Source of the DNA: Paenibacillus sp. G2S3
GTDB lineage: Bacteria > Bacillota > Bacilli > Paenibacillales > Paenibacillaceae
NCBI RefSeq assembly: GCF_030123105.1
Contig: NZ_CP126095.1
Location: 5,208,001-5,272,000 of the forward strand
Length of the DNA stretch: 64,000 nt
Reading direction: 5' to 3'
The notes beneath the pieces were generated by a model. That model saw only the letters and a list, made by a program, of their open reading frames with translations, ran no database searches and was not told where the DNA came from. Shown here in pieces: positions 17,881 through 27,137 of the stretch (position 1 is the first letter of the stretch; each line of letters begins with the position of its first letter). Both the position numbers and the translations under genes were made by a program.

Positions 17881-18413
17881 TCTCTCTCCTCCTTCTGAAT
17901 GGCTTGCTTAACCTTCTCCCTCGCGCGCGAGCCGAGATTTCACAGTCCCCTGAGCTATATTCAGTAAATCAGACATTTCGGCAATCGATAGTCCATGCTG
18001 AATATCCAGTACAAGCACCTCTCTGTTCTTATCTGGTAGGGTCATAATAATTTCCCAGATTCGGTTCGCATACTGATTGCCAAGTGCTTCTCTTTCTGCA
18101 GACAGAGCAGTTACCGTGGCAGGTTGATCTCCAAAGGGTATAAATTTGCGCCAAAAGCTATTTTTGCTCCAGCTGAAGGCTGTATTTCTAGTAATCGTGA
18201 GTAGCCAGGTTTTCATCGACGATTGTCCCCGGTACTTCCCCACATTTTTATATGCCTTCAAAAACACTTCTTGGCTGATATCATTCGCTTGCTCACGGCT
18301 TCTAGTTAAGAAAAAGCATAATTCCACACATCTGATCCATACTCCTCCATCATTTCCCGCAAGGTCATTTCGGACGCATATGCTTCTGCATATGGCATAT
18401 CTTCGCTTAGCAT
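17877..18413 (-). pseudogene. ECF sigma factor gene with two frameshifts
   Basis: The natural start is the ATG at 18413, with AAGGGGTGAG 7 bp upstream; it reads MLSEDMPYAEAYASEM and on to DVWNYAF, then stops. One missing T in a run of five (18311-18315 on the plus strand) breaks the frame; restoring it joins to FFLTRSREQANDISQEVFLKAY (region 2) and on through region 4 (SIAEMSDLLNIAQGTVKSRLAR). A second shift in the GC-palindrome at 17920-17931 cuts the C-terminus. Repairing it gives REKVKQAIQKEERE and a TGA that overlaps the anti-sigma ATG at 17880 by 4 bp, as is usual for such pairs. Unrepaired, the longest piece (18327-17908) lacks the N-terminus of region 2. Confidence 0.8.
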
Positions 18414-18439
18414 GTTTCGTCTCACCCCTTGCCTAATAA

Positions 18440-18465
18440 GACTTTCCAAACTTGAAAAAGTTCCC
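18440..18465 (-). promoter_or_regulatory. ECF-type promoter of the broken sigma/anti-sigma operon
   Basis: On the minus strand GGGAAC (18465-18460), 16 bp and AGTC (18443-18440) match the GGAAC/CGTC pattern of ECF promoters well. The start of transcription would fall about 20 bp before the ATG at 18413. Confidence 0.55.
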
Positions 18466-18530
18466 TTTAAAATAAATAATTAGGTTGTTATTTTATTAAC
18501 AGCATAATCTGTATATCTGTCTATTAAAAA

Positions 18531-18566
18531 GCACCATCGATGAACGTTTAAACGTCATCGGTGGTG
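18531..18566 (-). terminator. Terminator between the comEC repeat region and the broken sigma operon
   Basis: Stem of about 15 bp (GCACCATCGATGAACG arm, small loop) followed on the minus strand by TTTTTA. It would stop transcripts coming from comEC about 480 bp after its stop codon. Confidence 0.75.
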
Positions 18567-18689
18567 CTCGCGTGTCGGATTGGGCAGAGCTAAATATTAG
18601 CTCTAGCTGTCGTTGTAAGTTTATCGCCCGTAATCGGAGTGTAATGGTCCACTCATCTACGCGGACTCGGATATATTTGTAAAAAGCAT

Positions 18690-18990
18690 TCTATTGTATT
18701 TCGTGCAATAGAACTTGATTTTTCAACTCCATAAAGAGATTCTGTTGCACTTCATGCAATAGATACTATTAAAATTCAGAGAAACAGCCACTTTTCCTCA
18801 TTTTGAGTGTACAAAGTACAATAGAATGAAGAACCAGCTACTTTGGCGTGCGTTCTATTGTACAAAGTGCAATAAGAGTAGGGTAGAGTGTTCTGTAGGA
18901 GTTTGTGCTACAGGAGGAACTTGGTATGTTGTTTTGTACTTGGTGCAATGAAAGGAGCTTGGGCGTTCTGTTGCATTTTGTACAATAAGA
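18690..18990. repeat. Array of six degenerate palindromes, TCTATTGTAC-NNN-GTGCAATAGA type
   Basis: Imperfect ~22-bp palindromes start at about 18690, 18741, 18807, 18854, 18929 and 18967, spaced 38-75 bp apart with unlike spacers. They fill most of the 632-bp gap between the broken sigma gene and comEC. Three more units of the same family lie at 40837-40971. Units differ from each other, so this is not a CRISPR array. Confidence 0.7.
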
Positions 18991-19045
18991 GGTGCAATAC
19001 ACGTCCCCTTCTATCCATCCTATTTTCTAATCTACTCACCCTTCC

Positions 19046-21712
19046 CTAATCTTCCTTCCCCAACTTATATCGTACTCCAATCCCCTCCGCCCGCACCCGC
19101 ATCTGTATCTCCCCCTGCTGATCCGTTCGGAATATAGATGCATGGTAATCTTGCAATCGCTCCAACACTTCAGCTTTCGGGTGACCATACAGATTGTTAA
19201 CACCCGCTGAAATCACCGCTGCTGCAGGCTGCCAGAATTCTAACCAAGCTTCTCCAGTAGATGTTTTGCTCCCATGGTGAGCTACCTTCAGCACATCAAT
19301 AGCAGGTCCTGCGCTGATGCCCTTTTGCTTAGCCTGCTCTACAATCTCCTCCTCGGCTTCCAAATCCATATCTCCGGTGAATAGAAAGCTCCTACCATTC
19401 ATCTCTAAGCGAAAAGCTACCGAATCGTGGTTCTGCTCTTCCAGTAGAGGAATGCCATTCTGATAAGGAGTACCCGACGCTTCTCCATCTTTTCCCTCCG
19501 GCCACAAAAAGGACAGCTCTGTCGCATCATCCGGGGATAGGGTCATTCCTTGATGCACAGCGTACAGCTGAACATCCCTCTCTAGTGCAGTCCTCATCAT
19601 CCCCATATAAAACTCGCGATCAACTAACGTTCCATTAAAAAGCAACGCCGAAACCGGAATCTCTTCCAACACGGCTTGGAGTCCTCCGGCATGATCCTGA
19701 TCTCCGTGTGTCAAAATAATCGCATCCAAACGGTGGATACCACGTTTTTTCAGCAGGGGCATCAGCACTTTAGCGCCAACCTCGAACGGACTTCGACGAA
19801 CGCGCCATTCTTCTTTTTGACCAAAGTTTAAGGTTCCACCACCGTCCACTAAAATATGTGCTCCGCTCGGTGTAGTGATGAGAATGCTGTCGCCTTGTCC
19901 GATATCCAGATAACTAATTGTGCCTCTACCTGCTTGACCATCCGACTGATAACCCCTATACAGCAACATCCCCAGTCCAACCACCAATAGTAGAACAATC
20001 GCTCCGCTCCAGCGTCCAACCATAGAAGCACCAACAGCAAACTGTGCATTCCCCACTCTCCCAAACCTACCGTGACTGTTCACAGATAAACCTATCTCCG
20101 CTAATGGCCTCGTCTCATCCTCCATATATTGCGGTGCAGAACGAGCTTCCTTTCTTAGCTTGGCAACATACAGCAGACCATACAACAAAACATAATAACC
20201 CCCGATCCACAGCAGTGAAGGCGAGCTCCAAATCAGTACTCCACCAGTAAATTCATTGATCCATTCCACAGCGTAAAAAGTAAAGTTATTCAACAGCTCC
20301 GTAACATGTGCCAGTATTTTTGTAGCATCTTCCCACAGTCGTCCAAGCAGTAGCGCAAGCGTCCCTAGCGGCAATACTACAAAGGTAATAAAAGGTACAA
20401 AGACCAAATTGGCAACAAAGGACAGTAGCGAAAACTGATTAAAATAATAAATCGTGAGCGGGAAAGAAACTAATTGGGCCACTAACGTCACAGAGACCGC
20501 ACCTTTAAGCCAGCGTGGCAGTACGCTCAAGAGAGGATTCATAAGCGGAACGTAAACCATCAAGCCCAGGGTCACCAGAAAAGACAGCTGGAAGCTGACA
20601 CTGAGCAGCATATAAGGATTCCAGATCAACATAAACAGTGCCGATGCCGCCAAAATATTCAGTCCATCCTTCAACATTCCAACTCGTGCAGCGAGCAAGG
20701 CAATCATACTCATCAGCCCCGCACGCACAATGGACGGACCCGCACCAGATAAGAGGACATATACCGGAACGAGTATGAAGGTGAGCGTTAACGCAGTCTC
20801 TTTTGTCAGGCGTAAGCGTCTGAACAGAAATAAAAGAACTCCTACATACACCGCTACATGCATACCAGAGATGGCGAGAATATGCGTCAACCCGAGCTGA
20901 GAAAACTGCTTAAAGGTAGCCGGATCGAGATCATCCTGCATCCCAATGATTAAGCCCTTCATATACCCAGAGTGGCGTCCTTGAAAAAGATGGTCCAGCT
21001 CCGCCCCAAGGGCCGTCCGCGCGCTGTCATTTAAGCGAAAAATCGTTAACGGATTCCAAGAATCTGGCACGGTTGCCCTCACATTTTCCGCTCCCTGTCC
21101 CTTCAAAAGCCAATAAATCTTCTTCGTATGTAAATAAGCACGATAATCGAAGCCACCAAAATTACGCGCTACTGCCGGCTCTTCCAACACACCGTTAAGT
21201 AGCACCTCATCCCCTCTTCGCCACTCCGCAGCTACAGCAATTTCTTGCTCGGCCAGAAGTTTGATCTGCACCGCGATTAATTCTCCTTGCATCTTGCTGT
21301 CCTGTCCATCCATAGGATCAGCTGCTTTCTCATCACCCTCTGTAAGCAGCTTCATATGTGAGAGCTTCATTATAAAATTAACCCGATCCCCATCCCGTTC
21401 CACCACGGAAACGATCGTACCTCTTGCTTCCACCGAACTCTCATTTAGTTCTGCATTCGTACTACCCAACACTTCAGGAATTCCACGAATGTTGCGAGCT
21501 TCGTTCCACTCCCAATATCCAGCCGCTAAAGAAATGGACAAACATAACACCGCTATGTATTTCCAGCTCATTGTTCCCCACACCCTCAGACTCACCAGTA
21601 AAAGTATTAATCCAGTCCACGCTAACAGCAGCCCGTTCCCTGAGCATAAGCAAGCCGCTGCGCTTCCAGCCACCCAGCATGTTGTAAAGCTTAGCAAAGG
21701 TCTCTCCTTCAC
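19046..21712 (-). CDS. comEC: ComEC/Rec2 DNA-uptake channel protein
   Basis: Integral membrane protein that passes single-stranded DNA into the cytoplasm during natural transformation. The 888 residues comprise N-terminal hydrophobic helices and an OB-like outer domain (DUF4131 type, about 20-210), a Competence domain with multiple transmembrane helices (about 230-520, containing LTHILAISGMHVAVYVG), and a C-terminal metallo-beta-lactamase domain with THGDQDHAGG near residue 668, VAHHGSKTST and VISAGVNNLYGHP. The zinc-site residues look intact. Start GTG at 21712 follows a G-rich site. It is last in the comEA-comEB-comEC order on this strand. Confidence 0.95.
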   Translation of the reverse strand: MKERPLLSFTTCWVAGSAAACLCSGNGLLLAWTGLILLLVSLRVWGTMSWKYIAVLCLSISLAAGYWEWNEARNIRGIPEVLGSTNAELNESSVEARGTIVSVVERDGDRVNFIMKLSHMKLLTEGDEKAADPMDGQDSKMQGELIAVQIKLLAEQEIAVAAEWRRGDEVLLNGVLEEPAVARNFGGFDYRAYLHTKKIYWLLKGQGAENVRATVPDSWNPLTIFRLNDSARTALGAELDHLFQGRHSGYMKGLIIGMQDDLDPATFKQFSQLGLTHILAISGMHVAVYVGVLLFLFRRLRLTKETALTLTFILVPVYVLLSGAGPSIVRAGLMSMIALLAARVGMLKDGLNILAASALFMLIWNPYMLLSVSFQLSFLVTLGLMVYVPLMNPLLSVLPRWLKGAVSVTLVAQLVSFPLTIYYFNQFSLLSFVANLVFVPFITFVVLPLGTLALLLGRLWEDATKILAHVTELLNNFTFYAVEWINEFTGGVLIWSSPSLLWIGGYYVLLYGLLYVAKLRKEARSAPQYMEDETRPLAEIGLSVNSHGRFGRVGNAQFAVGASMVGRWSGAIVLLLVVGLGMLLYRGYQSDGQAGRGTISYLDIGQGDSILITTPSGAHILVDGGGTLNFGQKEEWRVRRSPFEVGAKVLMPLLKKRGIHRLDAIILTHGDQDHAGGLQAVLEEIPVSALLFNGTLVDREFYMGMMRTALERDVQLYAVHQGMTLSPDDATELSFLWPEGKDGEASGTPYQNGIPLLEEQNHDSVAFRLEMNGRSFLFTGDMDLEAEEEIVEQAKQKGISAGPAIDVLKVAHHGSKTSTGEAWLEFWQPAAAVISAGVNNLYGHPKAEVLERLQDYHASIFRTDQQGEIQMRVRAEGIGVRYKLGKED

Positions 21713-21745
21713 GTCCCCATCCCCCCTTTTCTCGATACTGGATAC

Positions 21746-21791
21746 AAAAAAGAACCTCTACATACGCCACAAGAGCGCACGAGAGGTTCTT
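21746..21791 (-). terminator. Terminator of comEB, upstream of comEC
   Basis: Arms AAGAACCTCT/AGAGGTTCTT with a run of six T on the minus strand. It lies between comEB and comEC, so comEC needs read-through or its own promoter. Confidence 0.8.
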
Positions 21792-21835
21792 CCTCAAGTC
21801 ATCTTATTCAATTAGAGTTGTACATTACAGATCAG

Positions 21836-22354
21836 CTATTCCGACACTTTTATCATCGTTTCACTTGGCGGCTCATAATTCTCCAATTGGCGAAATACGA
21901 TGCCTTTTGCAGCCATCATCGCTTCTACTTTTTCCATATCCTTGCGGTAAGGGCGGTAATACACGATCTCCACAATACCACTGTTCGCCAGCATATTAGC
22001 GCATGTCCAGCAAGGCTCGTCCGTCACATAGACGGTACTGCCTTCCCGATCGATCCGGTCTGTAAATAGCAAAAGATTCTGTTCCGCATGAATCGTGCGA
22101 ATACAGCGCTGTTTCTTCACCATAGTCTCTACGCCATCCACGATCTCCATCTCATACTGCTCCGAAAGCATACAGCCTGCCTCCGAGCAATCAGGTACGC
22201 CCATTGGCGCCCCGTTGTACGCTGTTCCTAGCAACTTCTTGCCTTGTACCAGTACAGCACCCACATGTCGGCGATTACAGCGTGAACGAGTTGAGACCAT
22301 GCAGGCAATGTCCATGAAGTAAGTATCCCAGTCTTTACGATAAGCAGCAGTCAT
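21836..22354 (-). CDS. comEB: Deoxycytidylate deaminase family protein ComEB
   Basis: Zinc enzyme of 172 residues that should convert dCMP to dUMP. The deaminase zinc motifs are HAE at about 89-91 and PCWTC at about 114-118. Upstream features RSRCNRRHVGAVLV and GTAYNGAP also fit. The extra Cys/His (near 58-61) of this family are present. The ATG at 22354 has GGAG 7 bp upstream and was preferred to a TTG two codons earlier. In Bacillus comEB lies in the same competence operon but is not needed for transformation. Confidence 0.92.
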   Translation of the reverse strand: MTAAYRKDWDTYFMDIACMVSTRSRCNRRHVGAVLVQGKKLLGTAYNGAPMGVPDCSEAGCMLSEQYEMEIVDGVETMVKKQRCIRTIHAEQNLLLFTDRIDREGSTVYVTDEPCWTCANMLANSGIVEIVYYRPYRKDMEKVEAMMAAKGIVFRQLENYEPPSETMIKVSE

Positions 22355-22469
22355 AATCAATCTCCATATCCTTCTAAATAGTTGTTAACTATTGTAGCAC
22401 ATCCCCACAAGTTTTCACTAGGACAACGGTTGTAGTACATTCAACAGCACTTTCAATCCCATTTTATCT

Positions 22470-23072
22470 TCAAAATACTACTATCGGCTTTAACTTTTCC
22501 AGCATTTTGGGTCCGATCCCCTTGACCTTCCCCAAATCAGATAGGCTACGAAAAGCCCCTTCACGGTTGCGATAATCGATTATAGCCTGAGCCTTCTTCT
22601 CTCCGATGCCTGGAAGATCCATCAGCTCCTTAGCACCCGCTGTATTCACATTTATTTTACCTTCCTGTGAAGCAGCTGGCGTGGAAACTTCAAGTGCCCC
22701 CGCAGCATTCTCCCCAGCAACCGTCGTCCCCTGTTCATCTACTGGAGTTGGGACAGCATGATCTACTTGTGTATCCACCTTAACCTTCTCAGCAACATCA
22801 GGCTTATCACTAGCATCAGTCTTCCCAATAGCTTCAGCTCCCACTGTAACTTTCCCAGCACTTTGCTTATCTACCTTCGTCTGCCGGCCTCCCACGTTGC
22901 CCTCTGTGGTCGAAGCTTCATCTGACTCAGCGACTCCAATCGCCTGTTCCATGCTTGCATTCATGATCTCCCATCCGGCAATGCCAGAATCCCCCTTACT
23001 CCCAGCGGCCCATAACAGCCCACTACCCAGTAAAGCTACAGCCACTCCGAGCACTATACTCCCTTTATTCAA
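22470..23072 (-). CDS. comEA: Competence DNA receptor ComEA
   Basis: Membrane-anchored double-stranded DNA receptor of 200 residues for transformation. An N-terminal signal anchor (about 5-23) is followed by a long Val/Lys/Asp/Thr-rich, probably disordered stretch (about 25-135). The C-terminal helix-hairpin-helix pair is clear: INVNTAGAKELMDLPGIGEKKAQAIIDYR and LSDLGKVKGIGPKMLEKLKP (about 138-197). The SLBB domain that precedes the HhH in B. subtilis ComEA is not visible here. It heads the comEA-comEB-comEC series and is divergent from comER, as in Bacillus. Confidence 0.92.
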   Translation of the reverse strand: MNKGSIVLGVAVALLGSGLLWAAGSKGDSGIAGWEIMNASMEQAIGVAESDEASTTEGNVGGRQTKVDKQSAGKVTVGAEAIGKTDASDKPDVAEKVKVDTQVDHAVPTPVDEQGTTVAGENAAGALEVSTPAASQEGKINVNTAGAKELMDLPGIGEKKAQAIIDYRNREGAFRSLSDLGKVKGIGPKMLEKLKPIVVF

Positions 23073-23258
23073 AATGCGCTCCTCCTCACGAAAATTCGTC
23101 TTATACTTTTTTGTGAATCTTCATACATTCCTTTAATTGGAATCCCCTTTAATAATTCATACAAAACCTGTCATTTGTCCAAGGCTATCCTGCATACATA
23201 TAACGAAGAGAATTCATGTCAGTTAGTAAAAAGCAACGCTAGAAAGGAGGAACCACAG

Positions 23259-24110
23259 GTGAAAGTAGGATTTATCGGAACAGGCAGCATGGGCAGCCTG
23301 CTGATCGACGCCTTTCTTTCTTCCGGAGCGCTAGAACCGTGTGATGTGCTTGCTAGCAACCGCAGCCTGAACAAGCTGCTGGAGCTTGAGAAGCGTCACC
23401 CCGGCATTTCCATTTGCGGAAGCAATAAGGAGACAGCGTTAGGAAGTGATATCGTTTTTTTATGCGTAAAGCCACTTGAATTTAAAACATTAACAGATGA
23501 GATCGGCTCATGTCTCCGGAGTGAGCAAATCGTCGTATCTATTACAAGTCCAGTTCAATTGCATCATCTGGAATCCGCTTTGCCGTCCAAAATTGCCAAG
23601 ATCATCCCAAGTATTACGCACTGCGTCAAGAGCGGGACTTCACTGTGCATATTTGGCAGCAGGCTTAATAAAGAAGACAGGCTTGTACTGCTACAGCTGT
23701 TGTCTTTCATAGGTGTTCCTTTGGAAATTCAAGAAGCACATACCCGAATCGCTTCTGATTTCTCCAGCTGTGGGCCTGCGTTCTTAAGCTACTTCATTGA
23801 GCGCTGGATTGAAGCAGCAGTAGAGGCCACTGGAATTGAAGAGACGTTAATCAGCCGACTTGCTGGTGAAATGCTGCTTGGAACAGGCAAACTGCTGACA
23901 GAAGGAGAGTTCACCCCCCAAGAGCTTCAAGATCGGGTTGCTGTTCGCGGCGGCATTACCGCAGAAGCGTTAAACCACTTGCGTACCAGTCTAGAAGGTG
24001 TATTTGAACGCCTCATCACGACTACGCATGATAAATATGATGAGGATGTTATTAAGCTTGATGAGCTATTCGGACATGACACCGTTAATCAAGATCCTAA
24101 AGAGCGTTAG
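23259..24110 (+). CDS. comER: ComER, pyrroline-5-carboxylate reductase-like protein
   Basis: Dehydrogenase-fold protein of 283 residues. The Rossmann motif VGFIGTGSMGSLL is at the very N-terminus and IVFLCVKPLEF follows, as in ProC. The C-terminal dimerisation part has DFSSCGPAFLSYFIERW and VAVRGGITAEAL. The start GTG at 23259 lies 8 bp after AAAGGAGG; an in-frame ATG at 23175 would add 28 residues in front of the Rossmann motif without a ribosome site. Divergence from comEA identifies it as comER rather than proC. In Bacillus it has been linked to sporulation entry rather than to transformation itself. Confidence 0.88.
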   Translation: MKVGFIGTGSMGSLLIDAFLSSGALEPCDVLASNRSLNKLLELEKRHPGISICGSNKETALGSDIVFLCVKPLEFKTLTDEIGSCLRSEQIVVSITSPVQLHHLESALPSKIAKIIPSITHCVKSGTSLCIFGSRLNKEDRLVLLQLLSFIGVPLEIQEAHTRIASDFSSCGPAFLSYFIERWIEAAVEATGIEETLISRLAGEMLLGTGKLLTEGEFTPQELQDRVAVRGGITAEALNHLRTSLEGVFERLITTTHDKYDEDVIKLDELFGHDTVNQDPKER

Positions 24111-24114
24111 AACA

Positions 24115-24152
24115 ACAAAGCCCGCAGCACGGATTTCTCCGATGCTGCGGGC
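24115..24152. terminator. Terminator between comER and leuS
   Basis: Arms GCCCGCAGCA/TGCTGCGGGC. On the minus strand TTTGTTGTT follows, so it mainly serves leuS; it may also end comER transcripts. Confidence 0.7.
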
Positions 24153-24169
24153 AGAATTGCGTTCTTCGC

Positions 24170-26620
24170 TTAACCCACTACAATATTTACAAGCTTGCCA
24201 GAAACCGCAATAATCTTGCGTACGGTTTTACCTTCTACAGCTGCACTCACATTAGGGAGTGACAGCGCGTGAGCTTGCATTTCTTCCTGACCCATATCCA
24301 GCGGAATCAATGCGCGTTGTACGATTTTACCATTCACCTGAATAACGATTTCAACCTCAGCATCAACTGTCCATGCTTCATCATAAGTTGGCCAAGCCAC
24401 GTAGCTGATGCTTCCTTCATGACCGAGCAGTTGCCACAGCTCTTCAGCAATATGCGGCGCCAGTGGCGACAACATTTGTACAAAGTGTTCCGCAGCTTCC
24501 TGGGACAACGTTTCTTGCTTGTAGGCATCGTTAATGAAAATCATCAACTGGCTAATCGCCGTATTGAAACGCAGATGCTCGAAATCCTCAGTGACTTTCT
24601 TAATCGTTTTGTGCCAAGTACGTTTGAACTCATCCGTGCCGCCATCTGCTGTGATTTTGGAATTGAGCTTACCTTCCTCATTCACGAACAGGCGCCATAC
24701 GCGGGACAAGAACCGATGAACCCCTTCAACACCTTTTTCATTCCAAGGCTTGGTTGCTTCCAGAGGACCCATAAACATTTCATAGACACGCAGTGTATCC
24801 GCACCGAAAGCTTCAACAATCTCATCAGGGTTGATAACATTTCCGCGTGATTTACTCATTTTTTCATTGTTATTTCCAAGAATCATACCTTGGTTAACCA
24901 GCTTATGGAAAGGCTCTTTCGTTTCCACTACGCCGATATCATAAAGCACTTTGTGCCAGAAACGAGCATAGAGCAAGTGAAGTACGGCATGCTCGGCTCC
25001 GCCAATGTACAGATCCACTGGAAGCCATGCTTTTTGCTTCTCAGGGGAGCATAGCTCTTGATCATTTTTCGGATCAATATAACGCAGGTAATACCAGCAG
25101 CTACCCGCCCATTGCGGCATGGTGTTCGTCTCACGACGAGCCTTCATACCAGTTTCAGGATCGATCGTTTCTACCCACTCTGTTACATTCGCAAGTGGAG
25201 ACTCCCCAGTACCTGAAGGTTTAATCGCATCCACATCAGGCAGCACCAATGGCAGCTGATCAACCGGAACGGTCTTCATTGTACCGTCTTCCAAATGCAG
25301 AATTGGAATCGGCTCTCCCCAGTAGCGTTGACGGCTGAACAGCCAATCACGCAGACGATAGGTTACTTTACCTTTACCTACGCCCTTCTCTTCCAGCCAA
25401 GCAATCATCTTCGCAATCGCTTCTTCATTCTTAAGTCCATTCAAGAAATCAGAATTGACATGCGGTCCGTCTCCGGAATACGCCTCTTCTTCAACGTTGC
25501 CACCTTGCACGACTTCCACGATATTCAGGCCGAATTGTTTAGCAAATTCCCAGTCGCGTGTATCGTGACCTGGAACCGCCATGATCGCACCCGTTCCATA
25601 TCCAGCAAGTACATAATCTGCAATCCAGATCGGTGCCTTAGCGCCATTCACAGGATTGATTGCATATGCACCCGTGAATACACCACTCTTCTCTTTAGCC
25701 AAATCTGTACGTTCAAGATCGCTCTTATGGGAAGCTTTCACACGATATTCTGAAATCGCTGTACGTTGTGCTTCTGTTGTAATGGCATCAACCAGTTCAT
25801 GCTCTGGTGCCAATACGCAGTAGCTTGCTCCGAACAATGTATCTGGACGTGTTGTAAACACGGTCAGGCTAGCGTCGTGACCTTCAATTTCAAAGTTCAC
25901 TTCTGCACCTGTGGATTTGCCGATCCAGTTACGCTGCATATCCTTGATGCTCTCAGACCAATCCAGCTCTTCCAGATCTTCAAGCAGACGCTCAGCGTAT
26001 TCCGTAATTCTCAGAATCCACTGACGCATCGGTTTGCGGACAACCGGATGTCCTCCACGCTCACTTTTACCATCAATAACTTCTTCGTTGGCAAGTACTG
26101 TCCCCAGTGCCTCACACCAGTTAACAGGTACTTCTGCTACATAAGCCAAGCCTTTGTTGTACAACTGGATGAAAATCCACTGCGTCCATTTGTAATAATC
26201 CGGATCTGTAGTGCTGATCTCACGATCCCAGTCGTAGGAGAAACCCAGCGATTTGATCTGACGACGGAAGTTATCGATGTTCTTATCTGTAAAATCACGT
26301 GGATGCTGACCCGTATCCATCGCATATTGCTCTGCAGGAAGTCCAAAAGCATCCCAGCCCATTGGGTGCAGCACGTTAAAACCACGCATCCGTTTGTAGC
26401 GGGATACGATATCCGTTGCTGTGTAGCCTTCTGGATGACCTACGTGCAGTCCTGCACCTGAAGGGTACGGGAACATATCGAGTGCATAGAAATTTGGTTT
26501 GGTTGGATCTTCACCTGTCTTGAAACTTTTGTTCTCATCCCAGAACTTTTGCCACTTGGGCTCAATAGCCTGCGCCCGGTAACCGCCGGCAGGTATACTG
26601 TTTGTTTGATTGTCGCTCAT
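24170..26620 (-). CDS. leuS: Leucyl-tRNA synthetase
   Basis: Class I synthetase of 816 residues that charges tRNA-Leu. The HIGH-type motif HVGH lies at 59-62 with the start [23 protein letters not shown], and KMSKS is found near residue 590 ([16 protein letters not shown]). The CP1 editing domain (about 220-410) includes the [10 protein letters not shown] and [15 protein letters not shown] motifs. Length and order are normal. The start follows AAGGAGG. Expression is controlled by a T-box leader 140 bp upstream. Confidence 0.97.
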   Translation of the reverse strand: MSDNQTNSIPAGGYRAQAIEPKWQKFWDENKSFKTGEDPTKPNFYALDMFPYPSGAGLHVGHPEGYTATDIVSRYKRMRGFNVLHPMGWDAFGLPAEQYAMDTGQHPRDFTDKNIDNFRRQIKSLGFSYDWDREISTTDPDYYKWTQWIFIQLYNKGLAYVAEVPVNWCEALGTVLANEEVIDGKSERGGHPVVRKPMRQWILRITEYAERLLEDLEELDWSESIKDMQRNWIGKSTGAEVNFEIEGHDASLTVFTTRPDTLFGASYCVLAPEHELVDAITTEAQRTAISEYRVKASHKSDLERTDLAKEKSGVFTGAYAINPVNGAKAPIWIADYVLAGYGTGAIMAVPGHDTRDWEFAKQFGLNIVEVVQGGNVEEEAYSGDGPHVNSDFLNGLKNEEAIAKMIAWLEEKGVGKGKVTYRLRDWLFSRQRYWGEPIPILHLEDGTMKTVPVDQLPLVLPDVDAIKPSGTGESPLANVTEWVETIDPETGMKARRETNTMPQWAGSCWYYLRYIDPKNDQELCSPEKQKAWLPVDLYIGGAEHAVLHLLYARFWHKVLYDIGVVETKEPFHKLVNQGMILGNNNEKMSKSRGNVINPDEIVEAFGADTLRVYEMFMGPLEATKPWNEKGVEGVHRFLSRVWRLFVNEEGKLNSKITADGGTDEFKRTWHKTIKKVTEDFEHLRFNTAISQLMIFINDAYKQETLSQEAAEHFVQMLSPLAPHIAEELWQLLGHEGSISYVAWPTYDEAWTVDAEVEIVIQVNGKIVQRALIPLDMGQEEMQAHALSLPNVSAAVEGKTVRKIIAVSGKLVNIVVG

Positions 26621-26662
26621 TGTCTGCTCCTCCTTGGAGTATTACTACTTAGATTTCTTAAC

Positions 26663-26766
26663 CAAGCATAAACGCCATCGGCATCCTTATAAGGACGGTA
26701 AGCGTTTATGCGAGAAATATAAGACATGAAGTATTTCGGGAAACCTATACCCTCTTATATTTACAA
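26663..26766 (+). repeat. Dispersed palindromic repeat, copy B, in the leuS leader
   Basis: Full-length ~104-bp element: a first palindromic half (ATAAACGCC...GGACGGTAAGCGTTTAT) and a second half with AAATATAAG and CTTATATTT ends. It lies between the T-box terminator and the leuS ribosome site, so it is transcribed in the leuS leader. Confidence 0.75.
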
Positions 26767-27050
26767 AAAAACCTCCCATCCCTAGCGTATTATCGCTAGG
26801 GACGAGAGGTTATAATTCCCGTGGTACCACCCTAGTTAGCGGCTGAATATACTTTATTCTGCCACTCACTTTGCACCCTTTAGCGGGGGTGAGGCGACGG
26901 CGGTTCACCTAGGACATCCATTATATCTAGTGGACTATCCTGAAACTTGCGCCGTTACTCCGAGGTGAGTTCACTCCGTTCCGTTAACCGGCTCGCACCT
27001 TAGTGCCGGCTCTCTGCAATAACGGTATAGAATTAATACTCCTCATCATC
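26764..27050 (-). promoter_or_regulatory. T-box riboswitch of leuS
   Basis: Tandem structure read on the minus strand: a long Stem I, then the conserved T-box GGGTGGTACCACGGG (26832-26818), and a terminator hairpin (ACCTCTCGTCCCTAGCG arm, mirror arm, run of seven T ending near 26764). Uncharged tRNA pairing with the T-box forms the antiterminator. A CTC triplet within GTGAACTCACC of Stem I is a fitting leucine specifier. Position in front of leuS makes the assignment secure. Confidence 0.93.
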
Positions 27051-27094
27051 GATCAACTATATATACTGATTGTTCATCAGTAATATTCCCCAAC

Positions 27095-27124
27095 ATTATA
27101 TACAAAACTGCTGACTATAGTCAA
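27095..27124 (-). promoter_or_regulatory. Vegetative promoter of the leuS T-box transcript
   Basis: Minus-strand TTGACT (27124-27119), 18-bp spacer, TATAAT (27100-27095). Confidence 0.8.
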
Positions 27125-27137
27125 TGTTTTACCCTAT

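Noticed and set aside
18690..18990. Regular ~22-bp repeats that could suggest a CRISPR array
   Set aside because: Repeat units differ from each other at many positions, spacing varies from 38 to 75 bp, and no cas gene is present in the window.
24269..26461. Long plus-strand ORFs (up to 231 codons) opposite leuS
   Set aside because: Mirror frames of a conserved gene with no family resemblance and no ribosome sites.
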